Notes under the pieces: generated by a model
Seen by the model: only the letters and a program-made list of their open reading frames with translations
Databases searched by the model: none
Told to the model about the DNA's origin: nothing
Source of the DNA: Paragordius varius
Lineage: Eukaryota; Nematomorpha
DNA: 64,000 nt
Assembly: GCA_964247055.1 (NCBI GenBank)
Contig: OZ176054.1
Location: 7,750,001 to 7,814,000, forward strand
Reading direction: 5' to 3'
Shown here: positions 39,311-51,600 of the stretch, piece by piece
Layout: each line of letters begins with the position of its first letter
Position numbering within the stretch: the stretch's first letter is position 1
Position numbers and translations under genes: made by a program

Positions 39311-41077
39311 ATGGTTGATTGCTGGCAAAATTTTACTGTGATCGATGAAGTTTTTATCAACCATTATTCGTTTAGAATTTATAGATATTTATCTCCCATT
39401 CTAGTCACATTTGGATTAATTGGTAACATTCTTGGTGCCTATGTATCCCATATATCTATATATTCTTACAAAACTAGGCATAAATTATCCTTGAATACGG
39501 TTACATGTAGAAAATCCCTACCAAACTTCAATAAAAATAATTATGTACAATTGGTGCGATTGAATGAAAATGCCTGCACTTTAAATCATTCCGCCTTTAA
39601 TGCCAACCAATATTTGCTTAGATGCTTCTTCCTTACAAACCTTATCAATGTATGTTTTATGTTAATATTCCCTACTGCCCACGTTTTCGGCAACTATAAA
39701 CGCCACCTTGGCTGGCTAAGTTATGGGTGGATGTATTATTTGGCACACATCAACTTCCCAATCACGAAACCGCTGTTGGTTTTTAGCTTCCTGACTTATG
39801 TCATATTTTCGCTCAATCAAACCGTCTCTCAACTCTATCCCTTCCAATACCGCGAAAGGGTAACTTTGCATTTACTTCGGCGAATTTTGGTCTTGGCTTT
39901 ATTACAAGCAATCATATGGTATTTGCCATCATATTTATGGATGCATGTTGTACCTGTACAACTCCATAATACGTGTGATAATAAAACTAACATTACAGTT
40001 TATATCTATAACATTATGGATATAAATCCGTATTCACCCAATCGAAACCGGTTATTGGGAGAACCTATTATGATAAATAGTAACAAATCCGCGGAAACAC
40101 CATCCGATTATGAAATGAAAATTGCTGTTAGATATTACCGCATATGGATAGCTTATGATGTTATTCGAGAATTGATTGTTAAAATTTTTCCTTTCATATG
40201 CGTTATGTTGGGTAAAATCTTGGTTGTGGCTGACAAGCGTTACGTTAAAAGTTTAAAGGAATTGCGAAGTAACACTCTTTCGATCAATCTTTTTCCAGCT
40301 CGTAAAGGTGAAGCCAGAAATACTGATGTTATGTCTGTCCACAGTTTTCACAATCATAAACTATTTGCATTTAAAAATTTGGATAAATATAATTTGAGTA
40401 AAAAACTAAATTTGATTTGGTTCAATTTTTGTAAATTTATACATGGATCTCATCACAAAAGTAGTTATATGGGAAAACGGTATTCACTGCCATTCGTACC
40501 TCAAGATACCGACATCCCTTCAAAGATATTAATAAGGCGTAAATCTGTCTCAATGCCGGACATAATTGATATCCAACGTGCTTCAGAAAACTTAAAAACT
40601 TTGGTGGTTAAAGGAGATACATCAAACGAAACTTTGGAACATTCAAACATTCCTGCAAAAGTGACATTGATCTCACAAACTAGTCCCAAAAATACTTTAG
40701 AACCAACTTCACTGCTTCCTACTCTACAGAAAAATGGCACTCATTTAAAAGATAAGTTATTTAATAGTGCGAAGGCTGAGAAACGTCAACATGTCCGAAC
40801 CCTGTTTATACTTACAATTGAATTCTTGAGTTTACTCTTCCCCATAGCTATCATTCAAATGTCCCTTCAAATTAGGACACCAAAACACAAAAACCACGGA
40901 GATTTAGCACTAATATACGATATTGGAAACACGCTGGAATACATTTACATTTGTTTTTCATTCTACATAAATTTTGCATTTAACAAATCTTATCGTCACT
41001 TTGTTGGACTTAAATTACAAACACTGTGGAATAAGACAGACTATATCAAACGATTTTCCGTTCATAATGCCTATTAA
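39311..41077 (+). CDS. Rhodopsin-like GPCR, intronless, divergent
   Basis: A single uninterrupted 588-codon frame with ATG at 39311. Seven hydrophobic segments are visible: TM1 about 25-45 (FGLIGNILGAYV, with the GN motif), TM2 about 101-125, TM3 about 150-170, TM4 about 190-210, TM5 about 276-305, TM6 about 499-525 and TM7 about 540-560 (FSFYINFAFN). Between TM5 and TM6 is a long intracellular loop of about 190 residues with RRKSVS, a kinase-type site. There are N-glycosylation sequons at the N-terminus (NFT) and in extracellular loop 2 (NKTNIT). The usual DRY at the end of TM3 is replaced by SLNQTVSQLYP, and TM7 lacks NPxxY. The overall plan suggests a peptide-type family A receptor, but no subfamily or ligand can be named. 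Possible AATAAA signals are at 41125 and 41141. Confidence 0.8.
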   Translation: MVDCWQNFTVIDEVFINHYSFRIYRYLSPILVTFGLIGNILGAYVSHISIYSYKTRHKLSLNTVTCRKSLPNFNKNNYVQLVRLNENACTLNHSAFNANQYLLRCFFLTNLINVCFMLIFPTAHVFGNYKRHLGWLSYGWMYYLAHINFPITKPLLVFSFLTYVIFSLNQTVSQLYPFQYRERVTLHLLRRILVLALLQAIIWYLPSYLWMHVVPVQLHNTCDNKTNITVYIYNIMDINPYSPNRNRLLGEPIMINSNKSAETPSDYEMKIAVRYYRIWIAYDVIRELIVKIFPFICVMLGKILVVADKRYVKSLKELRSNTLSINLFPARKGEARNTDVMSVHSFHNHKLFAFKNLDKYNLSKKLNLIWFNFCKFIHGSHHKSSYMGKRYSLPFVPQDTDIPSKILIRRKSVSMPDIIDIQRASENLKTLVVKGDTSNETLEHSNIPAKVTLISQTSPKNTLEPTSLLPTLQKNGTHLKDKLFNSAKAEKRQHVRTLFILTIEFLSLLFPIAIIQMSLQIRTPKHKNHGDLALIYDIGNTLEYIYICFSFYINFAFNKSYRHFVGLKLQTLWNKTDYIKRFSVHNAY

Positions 41078-42583
41078 ATTATTTTCCAATTAATAACTAA
41101 TTTAAAACAAAATATATATTAGTCAAATAAACTTATGGCAATAAAAAGCTCCTCATATATTTATAAACAATATTGATAGATAATTATTATTGATACATAT
41201 AATTAGGCAATCACACAAATAATATATTATTCATATTACAAATAAATTTTTACTTACATATCCCAATTTCGTGGAATATTTTGTTTACTAATATAAAATG
41301 TGTATATACCAAGTCAATGTACGAATTATTTACGTTTGATAGAGCTCATTTCAAATGTAAGCTGTGTAAGGAGAAAATATTTTGACTCAAAAATCTTATT
41401 TAATTTTTCCCCTTCTTTTCACCTAACCACTGCAGGACTCATTAAGATTTATATTAACTGTATATTGTCAATTTGATGTAAGTCTATAATTTGAGAATTA
41501 CCTATAAATGTGTTCATCACGCGGTTAATGCCTAATAATAGTTTGTTATATGATAGGTTAAAAAAATTCACCCATTTACCAAACGAGAACACATAACACT
41601 GATTCCATAAAAATATTTTGTGTAAGATATTTATAAAGAAAAGGATGTAACGGCGATAATTTTAATATTTAATTTAACGGTGTATAGCAGTGGTACTCAC
41701 CTAAAAAATTTAAAAAGCCGCTAAAAACATTTTATTTTATAAATTTTTGATAAAATTTGATGGCTGTACACATTTTCAGATATTTATGATTCAAAATTAT
41801 ATAATTTAATAAATAATCCATGGCTATAAAAAAGCATTTTCAGGGCCGCTGGTAAGGTCTCGCTGGTGTATAGGCCTAAATAAATATGTGGTTACTAAAT
41901 CACAAAACTAATCCACAATATTATTTATATTCATATGAGGTTAGTATCGAAATGCAATTAAAATTTTAATCTTAGTAAAATCTTAATTAAATTTTTGTAA
42001 AATTTTTATTTTTCTATTCTTTTACCACAGAATATTTACCTTATTTTAATGTATGAAGTTATTTAGTTTTTTACGGCAAATTTATCATTATCAAAATTAC
42101 TTTAATTTTTGTTAAGCATATCTCTGAACATTATAGAAACATTAGAAAATAAGATGTTAAAATTTCCTTTATTGCTTTATCCATTTATGATAGAATACGA
42201 GGGAATATTAACTGAATATTCGGTTTTTAGAAAAAATATTATTTTTTGCTGGCAACTTCCATGTGGCTATTAACGTTGATAGCGTCAGAAATATTTTTGA
42301 TATTTTTTACAATCTTTAATGGGTAAGGAAACATTTTGCAAATAATGAAGGTAATTTAACATAATTTTTTTGAAAAAAAAGATATAATGAAACCGGAAGG
42401 TAGATGACAAATATTGATTGTATTAATTAATTAAATATGTGTACACATGCTAAAATTTTATAGTGTGTATTAAACAAACATTTAAATTTTTATAATTGCT
42501 GCGCATACAACTCTTTATTCGGTGATAGCAAAAAATTCCCGCTCACCTTTATGTTTTAAATGAACCGCATTTATTAAATAGAT
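41078..42583. other. Intergenic region, nothing recognised
   Basis: AT-rich sequence downstream of the GPCR. No exon or bounded element could be supported. Confidence 0.5.
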
Positions 42584-42603
42584 ATACCATTTGCACTTCA
42601 AGA
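42584..42603. mobile_element. Terminal fragment of family B
   Basis: An isolated ATACCATTTGCACTTCAAGA end with no matching opposite end nearby. Probably a remnant. Confidence 0.5.
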
Positions 42604-42786
42604 ACATTTGGTAACATAAATTATGGGATAAACCGAAAAACCATTGAGTAAAAGTGTACATTGTTTTTTTCAATACTGCATTCCTTTATTTGCGTTTAGT
42701 TTGATAGTATAGATAAAAAGCCCTATATGGTGTGATTCATTTCAAAATAAAATCGGTTTCGCAACGGAAAACGAATAGATATTTAC

Positions 42787-43052
42787 CAGAGGCGTAGCTT
42801 GCATTTCTGGAGCCCGATGTATGAATCCATGAGGGCGCCCCCTTCCCCTCTATGCAACCCCTGGCATTTCAAAAAAAATATTTATATTTAAACCGTGGTC
42901 ATGACCACATAAAAATCGGTGATTTTTCATGTATTATTTAAAAAATTGACTTTTACATACCTATTTTTTGAAATAAAATTAAAAAGTATTAAAATCCGGC
43001 GCCCCTTTAACTATGGCGCCCGGTCTCCCCCCCCCCTTTGGCTGCGCCTCTA
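42787..43052. mobile_element. hAT-type MITE (family G, copy 2)
   Basis: Starts CAGAGGCGTAGCTTGC and ends GCTGCGCCTCTA, 266 bp, with 8-bp flanks ATATTTAC and ACATTTAC (one mismatch). Same family as 265-505. Confidence 0.8.
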
Positions 43053-43439
43053 ACATTTACGTTTATAACTGCACAGCGATTGATAATGATCTCTAAGTTT
43101 TGGACATGTCTTTAAAACAAATTCATTACCTTTTCTAAGCGATTGCATTTTGGGGTAGTTTTTCCCAGAGCCTGAACTTGTAAAGAAACTAATGTTTTGA
43201 AGGGTTGTAATTTAATTATAAAACATTGTTCTCATTTATGAGATCACAGTGGTAAACGAAAAATTCTCTGAATAGACAAAAAAAATTTTTTGCCTCAAGG
43301 GCCATAAACATGAATATTTCAGAGCTGTTTGACAACATAGATATTAACACTTCCTTACCTTAAGGGTGTTTTATAACCGATTACAATTTATCTTAAAAAG
43401 TATTTAAGGTATAGAGCTAAAATTAAAAATATACTTTAT

Positions 43440-43640
43440 TTAGCTTTTTAGGAGCATGATTCATTTTTTTTAAAAAATGTGAATTGTAATAAAATATTCA
43501 TATCTTTTTGCCGCCATTTTTTTCTTTGATTTTAAATCGCTAATGTAACAGGCAAATAAATGTATATTATGGTTAAAACTTGTAAATAATTAATTTAGGA
43601 ATCTAATTGCATTATACCTGCAATCGTTATTAATCAATTT
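43440..43640. repeat. Interspersed repeat M, copy 1
   Basis: Shares several blocks with 57888-58070 in the same order, including GCATGATT, GCCGCCATTTT and TGTATATTATGGTTAAA. Flanking blocks near 43130 match 58245-58310 in inverse orientation, so the full element may be palindromic. Its ends were not located. Confidence 0.4.
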
Positions 43641-44158
43641 AAAAAAGGGCGTTTGAGACCTTATAACGGCAATCCGCACTAACTTTGGAAATTCAAAATG
43701 CAACACTTTTAATATCCTTACATTAGAAATCGAAACTAAAACAGTTTTTCTCGATATGAGGTCTAAACCCCCATTTTTTATAAACCGACCAAAAAATAAA
43801 TAGAAACTCTGGTTATAATGTTAATTACACAGTGCTCACAAAAAATATCTTGATTAAATATCCATATTCCCTCATGGAAAAATATTTGGATTATCATAGT
43901 GTTTTTGCTTTTTACTTATAAGAGTAATATAAGAAAGTAATAATCACTTTTGTGGAAACTGCTTTATTTTTGGATAGGGCAAAAATTGTTCAATTATAAA
44001 TAAATATTTTGATAAAATCCGAATGCGTCATTACAAAAAACCGAAATATTAAATTAACTACATACAAAAAACAAAATATTATTTTCACATAATAGTAATT
44101 TTTGAATGTGGGATCCATTTGTACAAAATTTTTTGACTTTCTGAAAAAGATAGTTCTC

Positions 44159-44747
44159 TTAACACTTCGATTCAAATTGGGGTATCTAAATACCCCAGAC
44201 TAAATTAAAATTATTTTAAAAAAACTACTGAAGGAAACGGTCCCAATTCAAATTTATGCTTCTATCCTAATAAATATATAAATATGCCAAAATATCTTGA
44301 TAAAATTTTGTTTAAAAAAAAAAGTTCCATCTCAAACTACTTCGACGCCATTTTTATTTTACAACAATTTTGCAAAATATCATCTTCATTTAATTTTAAG
44401 GGTAAAACTAAAGCTTATTTTTTTATAAATTACATTCAACATTAATAGAAATAGAAAAAGAAAAAGCGGTTTATTTTGTATTATTTTTTAATTTTAAAAT
44501 TTGACACATGTCACGATGACTAAATTTTTACCTTTCAGTTTTAGCTAAAAATAAGTAATATCAAGTATTTTTGAATAAAAATTTTTATGTATTTCGGTTT
44601 ATTTATGTTATATAAGTGCAAAATTTTGCCATGGTTTCGATTGCTTCCATACTTTTTAAAGTATTTGATTTTAAACAAGTCTGGGGTATCCAACTACCCC
44701 AATTTGAATCGAAGGAATAAAATGAGTGTCTTGTATCCAAGTGTTAA
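44159..44747 (+). mobile_element. TTAA-flanked MITE (family E, copy 3)
   Basis: TTAACACTTCGATTC at the left, CCAAGTGTTAA at the right, with the GGGGTATCTAAATACCCC hairpin. 589 bp, both TTAA flanks intact. Confidence 0.8.
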
Positions 44748-46172
44748 ATCAAAGCAAAACAGCTGAGATTGTGCGATAAAATAAACATATGCTTTTGACA
44801 TTATAAATTTTTTTACGAAAAATGGATATTTTGTTAGAATTTATAACAAAATTTTGGTGGGTGAAAAATTTTACCTATCAAACTCTTTTTAAGATATTGG
44901 ACTTCCAAATTTAAACATTTCCAAAATTTTCTCGTTTTTAAATATTTTTCTCTAATTTATAAAAGACAAACCATTTATCTAAAAGTAAAAAATTAAATAA
45001 GAAGATCCAATACCTTGCGGGCAAAAAACCCTTAAAATTGGGTAAGTTAACATTTTGTGACACAAATATTTTTTTATCATCATATTATAGTAATTTTATG
45101 TTTTTGGATGTTCATAATGTTTGTTTAAATATAAATATCATTGTGTATAAGCTTTGTTGACTTTTATTTTATAAATAAATTTAATTTTTACCTTTTTTGC
45201 TGTTTTTTATTTAACAAAAGATAAAATTTACTCAGCTGGAAATACTAGATTCTTTATTTCATCTGATATTTTTGAATTTTGCCCATATATCTGTTCAGCC
45301 TAAAAATATAAAAAATATAATCTTAACATAATTTTTTCAAATTTAAGATGTCCGACGGGTAAAAATATGGTATCTCACACCAAATCTAAGAGGATGAATT
45401 CTTAGTACGGTGGTGTCGTTTTTGGACCCCGTATTCGAACGCGGTAGAAATAAAAAAAGCTTTTATATATGTTTTCTTAGTTTCATGATTCTCATAAAAT
45501 CAACAATATATCGATTTAAATTAAAGCTAAACGTTTTATTTAAATGCCAGGGACCTTCAAGAAAAATGATATATTCTATCGTAAAATTTTAATCAAATGG
45601 ACTGATAGAGTTCTAATTTTAAACTGATAAAAGGAAATTAAACCAGCTAATACACTCCACAAAATAATAGATTTCATATGGGTTAGGTAGGTCATATTTT
45701 AAGCAGTGACCCTTTCGGTTTATCGATATTATTGGGAATGGTTGACGGTAAAGGACCTCGTGTTCGACCTCCAAAATGTTACCATGACCAAGGACCTAAT
45801 CGCAACAATTATAAAATCACTGTTGACGTCAGCTAATAGATTAGCTTTAAAAAATCTGTTTGTACCATGGTCGCATAGGACTGCGCAGAATAAATAAATA
45901 TATAGAATATGCCATATCTATTATAAATCAGTTTTATACAACATATACCATCAATAAATATTTCGATCCTTTAATTATTATACTAAGCCTTTTCATGTTC
46001 TTTAATATAAAAAAATAAGAATCAATTTATAGAATTATACGGCTACTAATGCTTCAGTAAATTAGAGGGAATATTTTAGGGTAGAATTCGCTTAAGAGAT
46101 CTAAAGACACCGATATTTATCATGATTAAGGTAAGTGCAATACATAAACATATAAAATAAATATTTCATTTA

Positions 46173-46180
<8 letters not shown>
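44748..46180. other. Intergenic region with one unexplained less AT-rich patch
   Basis: Mostly AT-rich without recognised elements. The stretch 45690-45900 has higher GC and an open plus-strand frame of about 60 codons, but no known motif. Confidence 0.4.
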
Positions 46181-46210
<30 letters not shown>

Positions 46211-46215
<5 letters not shown>

Positions 46216-46794
46216 CCATTTGCACTTCAAGAGTGTCCTTGAACACTTCAAGTTGGTCCTTGAAAGCTTCAAGTTAGTCCGTGAACACTTCAAGTTGGTC
46301 CTTAAAATTTTTAAATTTTGATTCCATAATTTTTATATGAATTTTTTTAATTATTTTTTAACCTAATTTTTAATTACTATATATTTATTCAAAAATAAAT
46401 ATTTTTTTTCAAAAACCAGTTTTTTATTTCAAACTATTTTTTTTACAATTTAACAAAATTATTAACTTTAAATATAAATGAAATATTAGTTATAATAACC
46501 CAGAAAACTTATATATATTTTAATTAGGTGTAAATAACTTTTATATATCCAAAATAATTTTAATTAATTAAGATATACGGTTTCTCAATGATTAAAAATT
46601 ATATTGATATAAAATTTATGGTAAATAATGGGCTAAAAACGATAAAATAGATTAATATTTACGATTTTATTGATTTTAAAACAAAACAAAAAAGAAGGGC
46701 CAACTTGAAGTGTTCAAGGACTAACTTCAACTAGAAATGTTCAAGGACAAACTTGAAGTTTTAAAGGACACTCTTGAAGTGCGAATGGTATATA
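46211..46794. mobile_element. Foldback MITE (family B, copy 2)
   Basis: Starts TAACCATTTGCACTTCAAG and ends CTTGAAGTGCGAATGGTATA. Each end has three or four tandem ~22-bp units (TCCTTGAACACTTCAAGTTGG and inverse). It is inserted at the edge of an (AT)n tract (46184-46214). Confidence 0.8.
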
Positions 46795-46879
46795 TCACAA
46801 ATTAAATTTTTATTATATCGGTATTTTTTTCAAAGATTATTAATGATTGATGTCCCATTTCGTTTTGATCTGTAATGGC

Positions 46880-47150
46880 GTCTTTAAAATTCTAAATCAT
46901 TATCCATCATATCAAATAAATCGAAAGGAATGGTTGGAGAAGACGGTACAGGAAGATCAGGGGAAGGAGGAACCGGACAAATTGCGCAAGAAAAGTTTGG
47001 ATATTTGATATGTTTTTTGTTTTTTTGGTAATGTTAATTTGAGAAGGTTTTGGAATTCCACAAAAGTAACTTTCAAATTTTGGCTCACGCCATATCAAAG
47101 GGATACCCCAAGAATGGTCCGGTTTTGTGGTGCCATGCTCCTAAACTAAA
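46880..47150 (-). pseudogene. Frameshifted relic of a repetitive invertebrate protein family
   Basis: The minus-strand translation reads GIPLIWREPKFESYFCGI, then KKTKN. After a one-base frame change it continues HIKYPNFSCAICPVPP and PDLPVPSSPTIPFD to a stop. The order (IWREP, YFC, a YPN-type segment, PDLPVP) matches a highly repeated invertebrate protein family seen with transposon-rich genomes, which I know only by its motifs. The frameshift shows that this copy is dead. The 5' part is absent. Confidence 0.55.
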
Positions 47151-47370
47151 GTTACATGTGCAACATACGGTGTTTGCTTAACTCTTATCTAGGTCCCCCA
47201 AGAAAAAAGTTTAAAAATATAATTTTTAAGTAAATCGTAATGCTACTATTAGTTTTTCGTGTATTGTCCACATATAGGGCTAACAATCGGCCATGAATTC
47301 TAGATTTATAAATAAACTTACACTGGTTTTTATTTGAACCGTTTTTTAGTAGTTTTTGAAAAATATCAAC

Positions 47371-47909
47371 TTAAGACATGGATACAAAGGCATTCATTTC
47401 AGTTCAATTTAAATGTGGTAGTTGGTTAACCCGACTTGTTTATATAATACAAATATTTCAAAAAATATGGAATAAATTAAATCATGGCAAACGTTTGCAT
47501 TTATATAAAATTAAGGAGCCGAAAAAAATTCATTAAAAATACTAGATATTATTTATTCAGTAATAAAACCAAAAGGTAAAAATTTAACCAAGATGACATG
47601 TGAGCATAAGCAAAAAAATTATGCAAAATATAAAACTTTTCTGTATATATCAATGAATGTGATTTTAATAATTTAGGATTAGAATCAAATAAACATGATA
47701 TTTTGCAAAAATATTGTAAAATAAAAATGGCATAGTTTGATGCTAAACTTTTTTTTTTCAAAACCAATTATCTAATTTTGACCTATTCATATTATTTTTA
47801 TTAGGAGAGAAGCAATTTAAATTGGAACCTTTTCTTCAGTAGTTTATTAAAAATATCAATTTAATATTGTCTGGGGTATTTAGATACCCCAATTCGAATC
47901 GAAGTGTAG
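47371..47909 (-). mobile_element. TTAA MITE (family E, copy 4, inverted)
   Basis: Reverse orientation: a TTAAG-type left end with GATACAAAGGCATTCATTTC, and a right end GTCTGGGGTATTTAGATACC then CGAATCGAAGTGT. The terminal bases have decayed. Confidence 0.7.
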
Positions 47910-48613
47910 AATATTGTCTTACATACCCCAAATTGAAAAAGTTTAATTCTATATAATCTTACTTTATATTATATTGTATTATATACATAAACATTTACTA
48001 TTAAATTTAAATTATGATTATAATTTTGATAATTTTTAAATATACATATGTTTTTTCTTTTATGTTATAAACCTTATGTTTGGCAAAATCGGATTCCTTA
48101 AAATTTCTTGATTATTCTTTTTAGTGATTAAATTTAATTTTACGGATATTATTGTTTAGTTCTTTAATGTTTTTTTTATATGGCACATTGTAAGTTTTCG
48201 ATCTCTTTATATTTACTAACCATATAGTTTTTTTTCTGTAATTATTTTGTAACTGATGATTGATGGGACAAGGTTGTTCTTTATAAGTTTATTTGCATAA
48301 TTAAATTCAAGAAGTTTAACCAATATTTATAATTAATCTTTAATTATGTTATATATTTACGCTGTATAATTACAAGCAACTTATAATTATTTAGCACAAA
48401 ATATATTCAGTTTGAAACAAACTAGGTTCGTTATTAATCATTTTTTTATTCAGGTAATCCGCAAAAAACAAGAAAATTATTTTGTGAACGATTAATTTTT
48501 TTGTGATTAACATCCCTCATTACTCTAAGTAAATAATCCGTTGATTCAAATTTATATACCAAAATATCATTAAATGTTTGTTTTCCATATACCTTAATTA
48601 ATTCCCACCTTCT
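47910..48613. other. Presumed promoter/5' region of the CLIP-like gene
   Basis: AT-rich, with no element recognised. The proposed CLIP start codon follows. Confidence 0.4.
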
Positions 48614-51600
48614 ATGGATAATACTATTCCTTCAAATATTCTCGACAAAGCAATTGGTAATATATATTATAGTTATTTTCTCTTCATAATGAGTTATTTG
48701 ATATTTGAAAAAATCATTCCCCATAAACTAAGCTTAAGCTGGATGATTATGCAATTCACATATTATCTCTGTTTTTTAACTGGTATAAGTTGTTTATGCC
48801 CTTTGTTACCTGAATTTTAATTTCTGAAATAAAAGCATTTAGAAACCTATTTTTTGGTAAAAATGGTTGGTTTAATTGCGGATATGAGCCGCCTTTTATT
48901 TAATTAATTTTTATTCTTTTATATTTATATAACAATAATTTAATTATCAGTCAATTGATGTTGATTATTAGCGAAAAAAAATTATTATTAAATTATAAGA
49001 ATTTAGGTATACAGTTGCAGAAATGATATGTTCTGTGCCCCATATTTCACAAACAAATTTTAAGTTATTCTTTTTCCCGCTATATCGATGTTATAAATTA
49101 TGAAAAAGAGAGTTTAGAGAAAAATATAAATTATCAGTCTAGTGATTGCTGTTTTATATTAGTTGGGTGCCCTAAATATGAAATCAGATAAAGATTTATA
49201 TAGTAAAAGTCACACTTTGTCATGGTATTTTGAACTTAATACTTACACATAATGAGCATGGGAAAGGGGATTTCATATTGAAATGCATATTATGGATAAA
49301 CTGTTTCTATAACCCTTAAGTTAGGATTATATTTAAATATGTGAAATAATTCTGTGGTAAACACATTCATGTTAAATTAAAAACAGAGTTTGCCTACTGA
49401 AATATTTAAAAGATTTAGATTTATCTACAAATATCTAATATTTTTAATTGAATCATAATATTTTTGACTCATTTTGCGTTAAAAAGATAAATTTTAATAA
49501 CCTTATTTGGTCTGTGTGTAATCAATTTCATTCGTATATTAAACGGTCTATTAACAATGTTTAAGATTTAAGAATAATTACCAACAAAATTTTAATGTAA
49601 ATAATATTTTTTTTCTGGTTTAAATTCATGCATCTGCCTCTCTATCCACACATTGTCATTCTCATTTTGCATAATATTTCACAATTAAAATTATTGTAAT
49701 ATTTTTATCTTAGATGTTCTATTTGCATGCCTAACTATCTGCTGCGTTTAGTTATTAGTTATTATAATTAAAATTTGCTATTTTTCATTATTTTTATTGA
49801 TGGCGTGTTATTGTTATAACTACAGGGGGACTCTTAATTTCTTTTGGAATTATCTACGTAAATTTTATTAAACACTTGGATGCAACACATTGATTTCAGT
49901 CTTTCGGTTCAAATTGGGGTAGTCGGATACCCCAGACCTGTATATAATTTAAAAAATATGAGTGAATTGAAATATGGCAAAAGTTTGCCCTTATATAACA
50001 TTAATGAATCAAAATATATAATAAAATTCATTTAAAAATACTATTACTTATTTTAAGGTATAAATCAAAAGAAAATATTTAGTCAACCTGACATTTGTGC
50101 ATTAGCTAAGTATTAAATTACAAAATAAACCACTTTTTCTGTTTCTATCAATATTAGATGTAATTTAAATAAAAATTTTGCTTTATTTTATTTTTCAAAT
50201 TAAATAAATCCGATTTTTTGCAAAAATTTCCTGAAATAAAAATGGCGTTCAAGTAGTTTGATGTGGAAATTCTTAAAATAATTCGGCTTATTTATATAGT
50301 TTTTATTAGGATAGAAGCATAAATTTAAATTGGGATTGTTTTTTTCAGTAGTTTTTTAAAATCAACTTAAATATAGTTTGGGGTATTTATATACCCTAAT
50401 TTGAATCAAAGTTTTAAATAAGCATATTATGTTTAAGTCTAGTTTCCTATATTTAGCAATTTGATAGGTTTTAGCATAAGCGCTATTCTGTTTGCTCTTT
50501 GCTAATTTATAAAAAAACATCTAATGTTTTGATTTCCTAATCTCAGAAATTACATCATTTATACGTGTCCTTACCTAATTATTTTAGGATTTATCAATTT
50601 TATCCGCATATTGGATTTTGGTTTGCAATTAAAGGGTATTGTAAAATGACATATAGTGAAAAAATTTATTTATTGCCCAATACATATTTTTTCTATAACC
50701 GATTCAATTATTAATTACTATAAATATATTTTTTAAACAAATCTGTGCTTAGTTTTTCTTTTTTAATATTTTAGTGTCTCTATGACATATCGTTACCCCA
50801 AGCGTATGGTGTAAAACCAGCATAAATAATTTTTCTTCATAAACTTAAAATTATTTATATTTAAATAATTATATTATTTATTTTATTCTCCTAGGTGCTT
50901 TATCAGAATCAGCACGAAAAGCTGGTATAGGCCAACAAAATGCTCAGATATATGCAAACGAAATTTTGCCACACTTTTTAAACAACGGTAAAGGTAAAAT
51001 TATCATTTTATTAGATGTTTTATATATAATTTTTAATTTTAAAGAATGTTCTTTATAGTAAATTATTTTATGTATTAAAATGCATATGCATGCTTAACTA
51101 TATAATTTTTAATTAGACTACGAGTCTTTAAAACTCTTGATATATTTTTATATGATGAAATTTTAATTATATACCACTACTTGTCATCAAAAATAAAATA
51201 AAGTGTTGCACACACGCCGCATAACAAACTCAAAAACGCACATCATCAAAGTTAATTAATTAGCCATAAAATGAGATTTATTGCTTTGCTTGTTTTGAAA
51301 AAAAAATATATTGTGTTACCTGTATATAACTACATTTTATAGAGCTTTTTTAACGCATGAAAAGAGTGAATAAACTCTTCCGTATCCTTCTTTCAATCTT
51401 TGCCAAAAAATGTGTATGTATTTCCATTCCTAAATATGAATATCGCCTTTTTAGATCATATAACAACCCCAGCACCAATTTCTAAACATTTGAATAACGA
51501 CCAACCCGTACATTTAACAACAAATATGTCAATGATGACTGAAAATAATTATAAAGACACTTGTCATACTACACAACAAAAGTTATCTGAATTAACAATA

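Noticed and set aside
40501-40740. Minus-strand frame opposite the GPCR third loop
   Set aside because: Antisense shadow of the receptor coding sequence with no independent support.
45410-45445. ATTCGAAC stretch resembling a tRNA T-loop
   Set aside because: No matching acceptor, D or anticodon arms at the right spacing; no tRNA was supported anywhere in the window.
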